Shown: positions 18,130-26,359 of the stretch, piece by piece | How positions within the stretch are numbered: the stretch's first letter is position 1 | How the letters are laid out: the number at the start of each line of letters is the position of its first letter | From: Gammaproteobacteria bacterium | Lineage (GTDB): Bacteria; Pseudomonadota; Gammaproteobacteria; Pseudomonadales; Ketobacteraceae | NCBI GenBank assembly: GCA_013178375.1 | Contig: JABLXQ010000034.1 | Span: 37,083-101,082 of the forward strand | Length of the DNA: 64,000 nt | Direction: 5' to 3' | Position numbers and translations under genes: made by a program | Notes under the pieces: generated by a model | Database searches by the model: none | What the model was told of the DNA's origin: nothing | Seen by the model: only the letters and a program-made list of their open reading frames with translations

Positions 18130-19480
18130 AACAGAACAATGTCCACCACGGTGCCGGATCATCGGTGTGCTGGATGATGGCGTCGCCAGTCTGCATGCCA
18201 CCGCGCTGCATCACATCCGCCATGCCGATCTGGTGATTGGTGCGGCGCGCACGCTGCAATTGTTTGCCGATGAATTCAGGCCGGGCTGCGAGACCCGCGA
18301 TCTCACTGGCCAGCTGTCCCAGGTGCCGGACTGGATTCGCCAGGCGCAGTCAGATCAGTTGAATGTGGTGGTGCTGGCCAGCGGTGATCCCCTGTGCCAC
18401 GGTATTGCCGGTTTTCTGGTGGCGCACCTGTGCATCGATGCCTGCGAAATCCTGCCGAATGTTTCCACCTTGCAACTGGCCTGCGCCCGCATCGGCCTGC
18501 CCTGGCAGGATATGAAAATTGCATCGGTACACGCGCGCGATGCGGGTGAATGGCACCTCGGCGCAGGCCTGAACCACGGACTGGCGCCTCTGCTGCGCGA
18601 TATCGGTCGGCATGACCGCCTTGCCATCCTCACCAGCCCTGATAACACGCCGGATCGTATCGCCCGTATGCTGGTGCAGGAAAATATGGCGGATGATTTC
18701 CGCATCGCGGTAGCTGAGCGCCTGCTGTTGCCGGATGAAAATACAGTGACAGCTGTTTCCGTGCGCGATGCGGCGCAGCGCCGGTTCGCCGATCCCAACG
18801 TGGTGATGTTGTGGCGCAATACGCCGCAACCTAATCCAGTGCTGTTCGGTCTGGCGGATAACGACTATCAGCAACGCCAACCGGAAAAGGGCTTGATCAC
18901 CAAGCGGGAAGTGCGTGCCGTTTCACTGGCCCGTCTGCAGTTGAAGGCGAACAGTATCGTCTGGGATATCGGTGCCGGTTCCGGTTCCGTGGGTCTGGAG
19001 GCGGCCCGTCTGTGTCCGCAAGGTTATGTGTATGCCATCGAAAAAAACGCGGGCGATGCCGAAAACGCGGCGGCCAATCGTGTGCAACTCGGCATTCACA
19101 ATTATCACCTGCGCAATGCGAAGGCGCCGGATGGCCTGCAGGAATGGCCCGATCCGGATGCAGTATTCATCGGCGGTTCCGGTGGGGAACTGGCGCAATT
19201 GATTGCAGTGTGTCTGGCCCGGTTGCAACCCGGCGGCTGGCTGGTGATGAATTTTGTCACGGTGGAAAATCTGGCTGTGGCGATAGAAACACTCAAGCCA
19301 ATGCCGGTGCAGTGGGATGTCACCCAGCTGCAGACAGCCCGCAGCAAACCCATCCTCGACATGCATCGTTTTGCCGCGGAAAACCCGGTCTGGATCGTCG
19401 CGGCGCAGCGACCGTTGCCCACCGCAAACAGCACTGTTCCCGCTGAACCGGATTCGCAACAGGAAGCCACCCCGTCATGA
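18122..19480 (+). CDS. cobL: Bifunctional precorrin-6Y C5,15-methyltransferase (CbiE-CbiT fusion)
   Basis: The fused enzyme methylates C-5 and C-15 and decarboxylates the C-12 acetate side chain. The protein has 452 residues. The N-terminal half is the CbiE tetrapyrrole methylase (IIGVLDDGVASLHATALHHI, VLASGDPLCHGIAGFL, NVSTLQLACARIGLPW). From about residue 255 follows the CbiT Rossmann methyltransferase with GLITKREVRAVSLARLQL, the SAM loop VWDIGAGSGSVGLEAARL and DAVFIGGSGGELAQLI. The ATG at 18122 overlaps the cbiD stop (ATGACTGA). The fusion is common in Pseudomonas-like bacteria. Confidence 0.95.
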   Translation: MTETEQCPPRCRIIGVLDDGVASLHATALHHIRHADLVIGAARTLQLFADEFRPGCETRDLTGQLSQVPDWIRQAQSDQLNVVVLASGDPLCHGIAGFLVAHLCIDACEILPNVSTLQLACARIGLPWQDMKIASVHARDAGEWHLGAGLNHGLAPLLRDIGRHDRLAILTSPDNTPDRIARMLVQENMADDFRIAVAERLLLPDENTVTAVSVRDAAQRRFADPNVVMLWRNTPQPNPVLFGLADNDYQQRQPEKGLITKREVRAVSLARLQLKANSIVWDIGAGSGSVGLEAARLCPQGYVYAIEKNAGDAENAAANRVQLGIHNYHLRNAKAPDGLQEWPDPDAVFIGGSGGELAQLIAVCLARLQPGGWLVMNFVTVENLAVAIETLKPMPVQWDVTQLQTARSKPILDMHRFAAENPVWIVAAQRPLPTANSTVPAEPDSQQEATPS

Positions 19481-20301
19481 CAGACAGCGATACCAACCAC
19501 AACCTCCGCACCGGAAAATTGATCGGGGCATCTCTCGGCCCCGGCGATCCTGGCTTGATCACGCGCCGTGCCTGGCAGTATTTGCACAGCGATGCCGTCT
19601 GGACTTTTCCTGTGCGGCGCAAGGGTGGCCGCAGCTTCGCCCTCGACATTGCGCTGCGTGCTGGCGCTGGTGTGCCGGCAGAATCGATTCCGCTGGTGTT
19701 TCCCATGACTCACGACGCCGAGAAGCTGGCACGGCACTGGCTGCTGGCGGCGGAAACTGTATTGCAGCTGCTCTATCTGGGCCGGGATGTGGTGTTTCTG
19801 GTGGAAGGTGACGCTTCCACTTATTCAACCTGGAATCATTTGTCCCGCACGGTGCGCGCGCTGGATGATCGCATCGAACTGGAAACCATTGCCGGCGTGT
19901 CATCTTTCCAGGCGGCGACCGCGCGGTTGCGCATGCCGCTGGCCGATGTAGACGACACGGTGGCGGTGCTGCCTGCCGCTTACGGCGTGGACGCGGTGGA
20001 GCGCCTGCTGCCGGAATTCGACACGCTGGTGCTGCTGAAAGTGAAACCGCTGCTGGATGATCTGATCGATCTTCTGGCGCGCCGGAATCTGCTGCAGCAC
20101 GCCTGCTTCGTGGAAAAAGTGGGAGCAGTGGAAGAGCGGGTAGTGCGCGATGTCGTCAGCCTGCGCGGCCAGAAGGTGAATTATCTTTCGTTGCTGCTGG
20201 TGCGCAATCCGCAACGCAACAAGGGCGAGCGCCTGCGCGGCTGCCGCAAGAAAACGGATACAGACCCGGCAATGGAAATGGAAGAGGATGCTTCAGCATG
20301 A
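19477..20301 (+). CDS. cobI: Precorrin-2 / cobalt-precorrin-2 C20-methyltransferase
   Basis: This SAM-dependent methylase adds the C-20 methyl group, the entry step towards ring contraction. The 274-residue protein starts with KLIGASLGPGDPGLITRRAWQYL, and FLVEGDASTYSTWNHL is the SAM-binding loop. IAGVSSFQAATARLRMPLADVDD and LLKVKPLLDDLIDLL are conserved in CobI/CbiL. The tail after residue 250 (ERLRGCRKKTDTDPAMEMEED) is charged and probably disordered. Its ATG overlaps the cobL stop by 4 bp, and its stop overlaps the next start by 4 bp, consistent with translational coupling. Confidence 0.95.
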   Translation: MTDSDTNHNLRTGKLIGASLGPGDPGLITRRAWQYLHSDAVWTFPVRRKGGRSFALDIALRAGAGVPAESIPLVFPMTHDAEKLARHWLLAAETVLQLLYLGRDVVFLVEGDASTYSTWNHLSRTVRALDDRIELETIAGVSSFQAATARLRMPLADVDDTVAVLPAAYGVDAVERLLPEFDTLVLLKVKPLLDDLIDLLARRNLLQHACFVEKVGAVEERVVRDVVSLRGQKVNYLSLLLVRNPQRNKGERLRGCRKKTDTDPAMEMEEDASA

Positions 20302-21050
20302 GCACTGATATTGATCCGCAACCCCGGATTGCACTGATCGCCATCACCCGTCACGGCGCGCGCCAGGTCAATGCGCTGGCGCCAGCGCTGCCGGCCGCCT
20401 CGATCTGCATCGCGGAAAAAGTGGCGGGCGAATTGGGTGCGTTGCCCAACAGCCTGCATATGTACAACGGCGCATTGCGGGATGAGATCGGGCCGCTGTT
20501 CAGCCAGTTCGACCAGCTGGTGTTTTTCGTGTCGCTGGGCGCTGTGGTACGGCTGATCGCGCCATTCCTGAAGTCCAAGGATGAAGATCCCGGCGTGCTG
20601 GTGGTGGACGATGCCGGCGAATTCGTGATTCCCGTCTTGTCGGGCCACGTCGGCGGTGCCAACGCCTGCGCGGAATTCATCGCTGATCTGCTGGGTGCCC
20701 GCGCGGTTCTCACTACTGCATCCGATGTGGGAAAAACCATTCCGGTGGATATTCTGGGTCGGGCATTGGGCTGGAAACTGGAAGCGCCCAAGCTCAACGT
20801 GACCCGCGTATCGGCGGATGTGGTGAACGGCGAACCCATTGCATTCGTGCAGGAGGCCGGTTCCCGTCACTGGTGGACCCGGCCAACACCGCTGCCGGCG
20901 AATATTCACCTGTTTGATGAATTCGAAGCCGTGGATCTGGCGCGTTTCAAGTCCGTGCTGTGGGTGACGCACCGCGATATTTCCGCCGGACTGTGGCAAT
21001 CACTGCAGGAGCGGCTGGTGGTGTACCGCCCGCCCCATGACACTGTATGA
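20298..21050 (+). CDS. cbiG: CbiG N-terminal and central domains (split cbiG, first part)
   Basis: CbiG opens the delta-lactone of cobalt-factor IV/precorrin-5A and releases the C-20 fragment as acetaldehyde. This 250-residue protein carries only the N-terminal and mid regions. It begins PRIALIAITRHGARQVNALA. VFFVSLGAVVRLIAPFLKSKDEDPGVLVVDD and VLSGHVGGANACAEFIADLLGARAVLTTASDVG are strong family blocks. The reading frame stops at 21050. The remaining domain continues in the +1 frame from 21037 or 21061. Because both parts have clean starts, this looks like a two-gene arrangement, though a frameshift is possible. Confidence 0.9.
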   Translation: MSTDIDPQPRIALIAITRHGARQVNALAPALPAASICIAEKVAGELGALPNSLHMYNGALRDEIGPLFSQFDQLVFFVSLGAVVRLIAPFLKSKDEDPGVLVVDDAGEFVIPVLSGHVGGANACAEFIADLLGARAVLTTASDVGKTIPVDILGRALGWKLEAPKLNVTRVSADVVNGEPIAFVQEAGSRHWWTRPTPLPANIHLFDEFEAVDLARFKSVLWVTHRDISAGLWQSLQERLVVYRPPHDTV

Positions 21051-21465
21051 ATGCACCGGCATGAATGAAAGCGCCCTCGCCATCGGCATTGGCTGCGACC
21101 GTGGTGTGTTGCTGACGACAATCGAAACCGCGTTGGATCGCGCGCTGGTCCTGTGCAACCGCGAGCGCCGGCAGATTGCCGTACTGGCGAGCATCGATCT
21201 CAAGCGGGATGAAATTGCGTTGCTGGAACTGGCGCGCATGCACGGCTGGTCGTTGCAGTTTTATCCGGCGCAGGCTCTGGCGCAGGTGGTGGTGCCAAAT
21301 CCATCGGAAACCGTACGGCGCTATACCGGCACGCCGGCAGTGGCAGAAGCGGCGGCGCTGTTGGCGGCTGGTACCACCGCATCGGATTTGCTGATCGAAA
21401 AATTCAAACTCAAAGGCGAGGACGGCAGGAATGTCACCATCTCCATCGCGCGCATGCGCAACTGA
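21037..21465 (+). CDS. CbiG C-terminal domain / CobE-like protein (split cbiG, second part)
   Basis: The 142-residue protein corresponds to the CbiG C-terminal (CobE-like) domain: LAIGIGCDRGVLLTTIETALDRAL, VLASIDLKRDEIALLELAR, VPNPSETVRRYTGTPAVAEAAAL, then ISIARMRN. In single-chain CbiG this domain follows directly on the mid region. Here it overlaps the first part by 14 bp in a different frame. An alternative ATG at 21061 (MNESALAIGIG) fits the domain start better and would leave a 10-bp gap from the first part. It ends 35 bp inside cobJ. The product probably works together with the first CbiG fragment. Confidence 0.85.
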   Translation: MTLYECTGMNESALAIGIGCDRGVLLTTIETALDRALVLCNRERRQIAVLASIDLKRDEIALLELARMHGWSLQFYPAQALAQVVVPNPSETVRRYTGTPAVAEAAALLAAGTTASDLLIEKFKLKGEDGRNVTISIARMRN

Positions 21466-22894
21466 ACAGAATAAAACCGGCAAGATTTTTCTGGTGGGGA
21501 TCGGCCCCGGCAACGAACAGCACATGACGGCGCGGGCGCGGGAAGCCATCGCGCAGTCCGATGTTGTCATCGGCTATTCCACCTACATCAAACTGGTGTC
21601 GGAATTGCTGGCAGGCAAAGAGGTGATCCGCAAAGGCATGACCGAGGAACTGGACCGCTGCCACGAAGCACTGGCCGCTGCGCGGGAAGGCAAAACCGTG
21701 GCACTGGTGTCGTCCGGCGACAGCGGCGTGTACGGCATGGCCGGGCCGACATTTGAAGTGCTGTTCGAATCGGGCTGGCAACCGGGCGATGGTGTCGATG
21801 TGGAAGTGGTGCCGGGCAGTTCTGCCATCAATGCCTGCGCGGCGCTGGTGGGCGCGCCACTGACTCACGATTTCTGTTCCATCTCGCTGTCGGATCTGCT
21901 CACACCCTGGCCCGTGATTGCCGGCCGTCTGCAGGCGGCGGCACGCGGTGATTTTGTGGTGGCGCTCTACAATCCGAAAAGCGGGCGCCGCACCGGTCAG
22001 ATCGTCGAGGCCCAGCGCATCCTGCTGCAACACCGCGATCCGGCAACACCGGTGGCGCTGGTGAAATCCGGTTACCGCCGGCGCCAGTCGATCCAGCTCA
22101 CGCGTCTGGATCAGATGGCGGAATGCGATATTGGCATGCTCACCACCGTGCTGATCGGCAACAGCAACACGTTCGTGCGGCACGGCCTGATGGTGACACC
22201 GCGCGGTTATGACAATAAATACGACACCGATGTCGCTGTGCAGGAAAACCGTGCCCGCGAACGGGTGCATGCCGGTGAACAGGCCGGCCGTTCCCTGAGC
22301 ATGGGACTGCTGGGCTGGCACGAATATGTGCGCGCATTTTTGCAGGAAAATCTGCAGCGCACACTGCGCGATGCCGCCGCCAGTTTTCGCATGCCGTTGG
22401 CCGATATTCTGGCCGCGTTGTCCGATGCTGCGAACGACGAGCTGCCTTGTCCGTGGCAAAGCGCGCAGGTGGCGCCGCATGCGCTGGATGAACTGCTGGC
22501 GTGGGCGCAGGACTGGGGTCCGTTGCGGGCGGTGGTGCGCGCAGAATCCGGCAGCGTGGCGGAATTGCTGCTCGACGGCGACGCCTTCACCTGGGCCGAA
22601 CCTGCACAACCAGAAGCGTCGCGCTGGCTGAATCTGGTGACACCGCATTTTCATTTGCACGTGAACTGGAGCAACGTGGCGCAAGGCTGGCTGGTCGGGC
22701 GCAATGGCGATCTGCACAGTGCTTGTTTTCTGGATCACACCGGCGCGCAGGTGTTTTCACTGCAACCCCGTTCCGTGTCGGGCGCGTTGCATTTCGCCTG
22801 TCCGTTTGATCGAACCGAGCTGGCGTTACGCTTGCCACTGCTGGCCGCTGCAATGCCTGCAGCGGATATCGAAGAGGTTGGAACCGATGAATAA
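21431..22894 (+). CDS. cobJ: Precorrin-3B C17-methyltransferase fused to a ChuX/HutX-like domain
   Basis: CobJ/CbiH methylates C-17 and drives ring contraction. Residues 18-260 are a complete CobJ: IFLVGIGPGNEQHMTARAR, LVSSGDSGVYGMAGP, VEVVPGSSAINACAALVGAPL, FVVALYNPKSGRR, LIGNSNTFVRHGLMVTPRGY. The protein continues to 487 residues, about 200 beyond the usual length. Residues 295-450 resemble ChuX/HutX heme-utilisation proteins: a helical start (FLQENLQRTLRDAAASFRMP), a Trp-Gly turn (AQDWGPLRAVVRAESG), then PHFHLHVNWSNVAQGWLVGR and LHSACFLDHTGAQVFSL. That match is by eye and needs a profile search. A heme-type domain could hold a tetrapyrrole intermediate. It overlaps the ferredoxin gene by 8 bp. 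Confidence 0.9.
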   Translation: MSPSPSRACATEQNKTGKIFLVGIGPGNEQHMTARAREAIAQSDVVIGYSTYIKLVSELLAGKEVIRKGMTEELDRCHEALAAAREGKTVALVSSGDSGVYGMAGPTFEVLFESGWQPGDGVDVEVVPGSSAINACAALVGAPLTHDFCSISLSDLLTPWPVIAGRLQAAARGDFVVALYNPKSGRRTGQIVEAQRILLQHRDPATPVALVKSGYRRRQSIQLTRLDQMAECDIGMLTTVLIGNSNTFVRHGLMVTPRGYDNKYDTDVAVQENRARERVHAGEQAGRSLSMGLLGWHEYVRAFLQENLQRTLRDAAASFRMPLADILAALSDAANDELPCPWQSAQVAPHALDELLAWAQDWGPLRAVVRAESGSVAELLLDGDAFTWAEPAQPEASRWLNLVTPHFHLHVNWSNVAQGWLVGRNGDLHSACFLDHTGAQVFSLQPRSVSGALHFACPFDRTELALRLPLLAAAMPAADIEEVGTDE

Positions 22895-23300
22895 TGCTGA
22901 TGCGATGAATCAGGACGCTGCGCGCGAAATTCCGTGCGTGCAACTGGAAGCGAAAATTGTTCCGGCGCTGGAGAAGCCCAAAATGGGGGAATACCGGCGT
23001 CACCTGGTGCTGTGTGTTGGTCCACGCTGCGCACCGGACGGCGCGGCCCAGTCGCTGTTCGACAGCCTGGGGGAGCGGTTCAAGGCCGCCGGGCTCGACA
23101 AGGGTGATTTGCGGGTCAAGCGCACCCGTGCGTCCTGCTTCGCCACCTGTAAGTCCGGCCCCGTCATGTGCGTGCAGCCGGACGGCATCTGGTATTACAA
23201 CGTCACGCCCGCCAACATGGACCGCATCATCCAGCAGCATCTGGTGCAGGGCGAACCGGTGGAGGATCTGATTTATCACCGGGGGCCGGTGCAGGGTTGA
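22887..23300 (+). CDS. (2Fe-2S) ferredoxin domain protein of the cobalamin operon
   Basis: A 137-residue thioredoxin-like ferredoxin. Cysteines occur as HLVLCVGPRC and, later, TRASCFATCKSGPVMCVQPDG, the pattern of the NuoE-like 2Fe-2S fold. WYYNVTPANMDRIIQQHLVQG is the conserved end. A comparable small ferredoxin (CbiW) is encoded in the Bacillus megaterium B12 operon, so a redox role in the corrin route, perhaps at ring contraction with CobJ/CbiH, is plausible; this is inference. The ATG at 22887 overlaps the cobJ stop. It is the last gene of the run. Confidence 0.85.
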   Translation: MNNADAMNQDAAREIPCVQLEAKIVPALEKPKMGEYRRHLVLCVGPRCAPDGAAQSLFDSLGERFKAAGLDKGDLRVKRTRASCFATCKSGPVMCVQPDGIWYYNVTPANMDRIIQQHLVQGEPVEDLIYHRGPVQG

Positions 23301-23320
23301 GGGACCCCGCGTTCACAGCG

Positions 23321-23338
23321 CTTTCATGAATTTGTCAT
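23321..23338 (+). promoter_or_regulatory. Pho-box-like site upstream of the phosphatase/phytase-type lipoprotein
   Basis: CTTTCATGAATTTGTCAT matches the PhoB site layout of two 7-bp repeats (CTGTCAT-like) separated by 4 bp: CTTTCAT, GAAT, TTGTCAT. A possible -10 (TTTAGT, near 23347) lies about 9 bp downstream, where PhoB sites substitute for the -35 element. It is 64 bp upstream of the start codon. Confidence 0.55.
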
Positions 23339-23401
23339 CTCCGGCTTTTAGTCTGCCCCGTCTGAATGGTTTTTGGTCAATAGAACGGGGGATACTTTTA
23401 C

Positions 23402-26257
23402 ATGATCATTCGCAATGCCATTGTCATCGGCCTGACGGCCTGCGCAATCACGGGCTGCAAGCTGGAATCCGGCGAAGTCCAGTTGGTGGAATCCCTGGGG
23501 TCAGTCAGCTTTGAAGGCGGCAAGACCCTGAACCTCACCACCGGTTTCGGCAGCGGCGCTTACCACCGGCCGCACGACCCGGCCAACGTGTTCTACACCA
23601 TCACCGACCGCGGCCCCAACATCGCCTGCAATGAATCCCTCGCGGTGATCGGCATCGAGAAATTCTGTGGCGACGACGATGCGGGCAAGATTTTCCCGCT
23701 GCCGGAGTTCACACCTGCCATCTACAAAATCGCGCTGAAGCCTGGCCGTTTCGGTGACAGCATGAGTTACGAGATCCTGGCAAAAATTCCATTGCGTGAC
23801 AGCGCCGGTGTGCCCATCACCGGCCTGCCGAATCCCTTCACACAGACCGACACCGAAAATGCGTACGACAGCGCTGGCCATCCGGTGGCATTTGATGTCA
23901 ACGGCTTGGACACCGAGGCGCTGGTGGCGCTGAAGAACGGCAGTTTCTGGGTCGCAGAGGAATACGGCCCCTCCATCGTGCATGTGGCGGCGGACGGTCG
24001 CATCCTGCAGCGCATCGTGCCGGAATCCCTGGCGCAGGATCTGACGAGCGCGTCCTATCCGGTGAGTGGTCTGCTGCCGGATATTCTCAAGCACCGCAAA
24101 CTCAATCGTGGCGCTGAATCCATCGCAGTGACGCCCGACCAGAAATTTCTGTATTTCGCGCTGCAGAATCCGCTGTCCAATCCCAACGACGACGCCTACA
24201 AGGCATCGCGCAACGTGCGCGTGCTGAAACTGGCGTTGAACAAGCGTGGCGAAGTGGAAAAACTGGCGGGTGAGTTTGTGTATGTGATGGACACGGCGCA
24301 GACCTTTGCCAGCGAGGATGGCACCCGCGGCGATGTAAGCGCGGCGAAGTCCGGCAAGCAGAGCGACGTGAAAGTAAGCGAGATGCTGGCCCTGGCGGAA
24401 GACGACCTTGTCGTGCTGGAACGCATCAACGACACTACCAAGCTGTATCGCGTCAATCTGAAAACCGCTGACAATATTCTGGGCACGGCGCTGGACGACG
24501 TGACAACTTCACCGTCGCTGGAACAGGTGCGCGACACCAGCCGCATCGGCGCGAAACCGGCGGCGAAAAAACTGGTGTTCAACAGCCTGACCGACGTTGC
24601 GCCCGGTGTGTTGCCGGCGAAAATCGAAGGCGTCACATTGCTGGACAACAAACATGTATTGCTGATCAACGACAATGATTTTGCGATCACCAACGAAGTG
24701 ACCCGCGCTGTGGTGCTGGATATAGCCGGACGGCTGACCGCAGGTCCTGCCCCGAAAACCGTGGCGCTGCAACATGAGGGCACTTATGCCACTGGCGCCT
24801 TTGCCCAGAGTGCAGCGGAAATCGTCGCTCATGATCACGAGCGTCAGCGAATTTTTGTGGTGAACGCACTGGACGCGGTGGTGGATGTGCTGGATGCCTC
24901 GACGCCGTCAGCACTGGCCAAAATCGGCAGCATCAATGTGAAAGTGGCAGGCCCGGACCTGGGTGCGGCGAACAGCGTGGCATACCGTGATGGTTTGGTG
25001 GCGGTGGCGATCGAAGCGGAAGACAAACAGGCGAATGGTTTTATCGCGCTGTACAACGCCGGCGATCTGAGCCTGCTGGGCCTGTTCGAAGCCGGCGCGT
25101 TGCCGGACATGGTCACCTTCACACCGGACGGCAAAAAAATCCTGACGGCGAACGAAGGCGAACCCAGTGGCGATTATTCCGTTGATCCGGTGGGCAGCAT
25201 CAGCATCGTTGACCTGAGCAATGGCATCGCGGCGGCAACGGTTTCCACCGTGGGTTTTGCGGATTTCAATATCGGTGGCAGCCGCAATGCGGAACTGCCG
25301 GCGGCGGTGCGGGTGTTCGGCCCGGGCGCCAGTGTGGCGCAGGATCTGGAGCCGGAATACATCGCGCTGTCGGCTGATGGCAAGACTGCCTGGGTATCGT
25401 TGCAGGAAGCCAATGCGCTGGCGGTGATCGATGTTGACAGTGCCAGCGTGCAGTCCATCGCGTCGCTGGGCTTCAAGGATTTTTCCATCGCCGGTAATGA
25501 GCTGGATGTGAGCGACCGCGACAGTCTGCTGCAATTCGGCAAATGGAAAAACCTCAAAGGCATGTACATGCCGGATGCACTGGCGGCCTACGGCTGGAAC
25601 GGCAACAACTATCTGGTAACGGCCAATGAAGGCGACAGTCGTGACTATGCCGGTTTCAGCGAGGAATCCCGTGTCGGTGCCTTGAACAGCGCAGGCAAAC
25701 TGAGCCCGTCACTGAGTGCGCTGGCGGCCAACGCCAAACTGGGCCGGTTGAAAGTCACCAGCACACTGGGGCAGGACGAAAACGGCATTTACCAGAACCT
25801 GTACGCGTTTGGCGCCCGTTCTTTTTCGCTGTGGAATGCGCAGGGCCAGCAGGTTTTCGACAGCGGTTCCGATCTGGAGCGGATCACGGCGGAACATTTC
25901 CCCGCGTACTTCAATGCGTCCAATGATGACAATGCCTTCGACAGCCGCAGCGACGACAAGGGTCCGGAGCCGGAAGGTCTGGCGATCGGCAAGGTGAAGG
26001 GTCAACTGTTCGCATTTGTGGGACTGGAGCGGATTGGCGGCGTGATGGTGTATGACATCACCAACCCGTTTGGTCCGCAGTTTGTAACGTACCTGAACAA
26101 CCGTGATTTCGCGGTGCCAGTGAATACTGCCGAGGCAGGGGATCTGGGCCCGGAAGGGCTGACCTTCGTGCCGGGGGAAAACATGGCGGATGGCGTGGCG
26201 CGGTTGATTGTGGGGAATGAGGTGAGTGGGACGACTTCGGTTTATCGGGTGGAGTGA
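23402..26257 (+). CDS. Lipoprotein with esterase-like phytase and choice-of-anchor I (alkaline-phosphatase-like) domains
   Basis: A 951-residue exported lipoprotein; the signal peptide ends in the lipobox ITGC (Cys19). Residues 30-440 resemble the esterase-like-activity-of-phytase domain (GSGAYHRPHDPANVFYTITDRGPN, ALKNGSFWVAEEYGPSIVHV, LLINDNDFAITNE). Residues 455-950 form a beta-propeller-like region of the choice-of-anchor I type (ALPDMVTFTPDGKKILTANEGE, YLVTANEGDSRDYAGFSEES, GPEPEGLAIGKVKGQLFAFVGLERIGG, DLGPEGLTFVP). Such proteins are tied to release of phosphate from organic esters, and the Pho-box upstream agrees. The exact substrate is unknown. GGGGGA precedes the ATG, and a bidirectional terminator follows. 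Confidence 0.85.
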   Translation: MIIRNAIVIGLTACAITGCKLESGEVQLVESLGSVSFEGGKTLNLTTGFGSGAYHRPHDPANVFYTITDRGPNIACNESLAVIGIEKFCGDDDAGKIFPLPEFTPAIYKIALKPGRFGDSMSYEILAKIPLRDSAGVPITGLPNPFTQTDTENAYDSAGHPVAFDVNGLDTEALVALKNGSFWVAEEYGPSIVHVAADGRILQRIVPESLAQDLTSASYPVSGLLPDILKHRKLNRGAESIAVTPDQKFLYFALQNPLSNPNDDAYKASRNVRVLKLALNKRGEVEKLAGEFVYVMDTAQTFASEDGTRGDVSAAKSGKQSDVKVSEMLALAEDDLVVLERINDTTKLYRVNLKTADNILGTALDDVTTSPSLEQVRDTSRIGAKPAAKKLVFNSLTDVAPGVLPAKIEGVTLLDNKHVLLINDNDFAITNEVTRAVVLDIAGRLTAGPAPKTVALQHEGTYATGAFAQSAAEIVAHDHERQRIFVVNALDAVVDVLDASTPSALAKIGSINVKVAGPDLGAANSVAYRDGLVAVAIEAEDKQANGFIALYNAGDLSLLGLFEAGALPDMVTFTPDGKKILTANEGEPSGDYSVDPVGSISIVDLSNGIAAATVSTVGFADFNIGGSRNAELPAAVRVFGPGASVAQDLEPEYIALSADGKTAWVSLQEANALAVIDVDSASVQSIASLGFKDFSIAGNELDVSDRDSLLQFGKWKNLKGMYMPDALAAYGWNGNNYLVTANEGDSRDYAGFSEESRVGALNSAGKLSPSLSALAANAKLGRLKVTSTLGQDENGIYQNLYAFGARSFSLWNAQGQQVFDSGSDLERITAEHFPAYFNASNDDNAFDSRSDDKGPEPEGLAIGKVKGQLFAFVGLERIGGVMVYDITNPFGPQFVTYLNNRDFAVPVNTAEAGDLGPEGLTFVPGENMADGVARLIVGNEVSGTTSVYRVE

Positions 26258-26291
26258 AATGCCGCCGATGGTCTGATGCAACGCTGCAAAC

Positions 26292-26324
26292 AAAAAAGGG
26301 CCAGAATGATTCTGGCCCTTTTTT
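26292..26324. terminator. Bidirectional intrinsic terminator
   Basis: A fully symmetrical hairpin has stem GGGCCAGAAT / ATTCTGGCCC around one central G. It is flanked by six A residues on the left and six T residues on the right, so it works on both strands. It lies between two convergent lipoprotein genes. Confidence 0.9.
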
Positions 26325-26359
26325 GTTTTGGTGGATTACGCGACTGACGTCCGTGCCGG

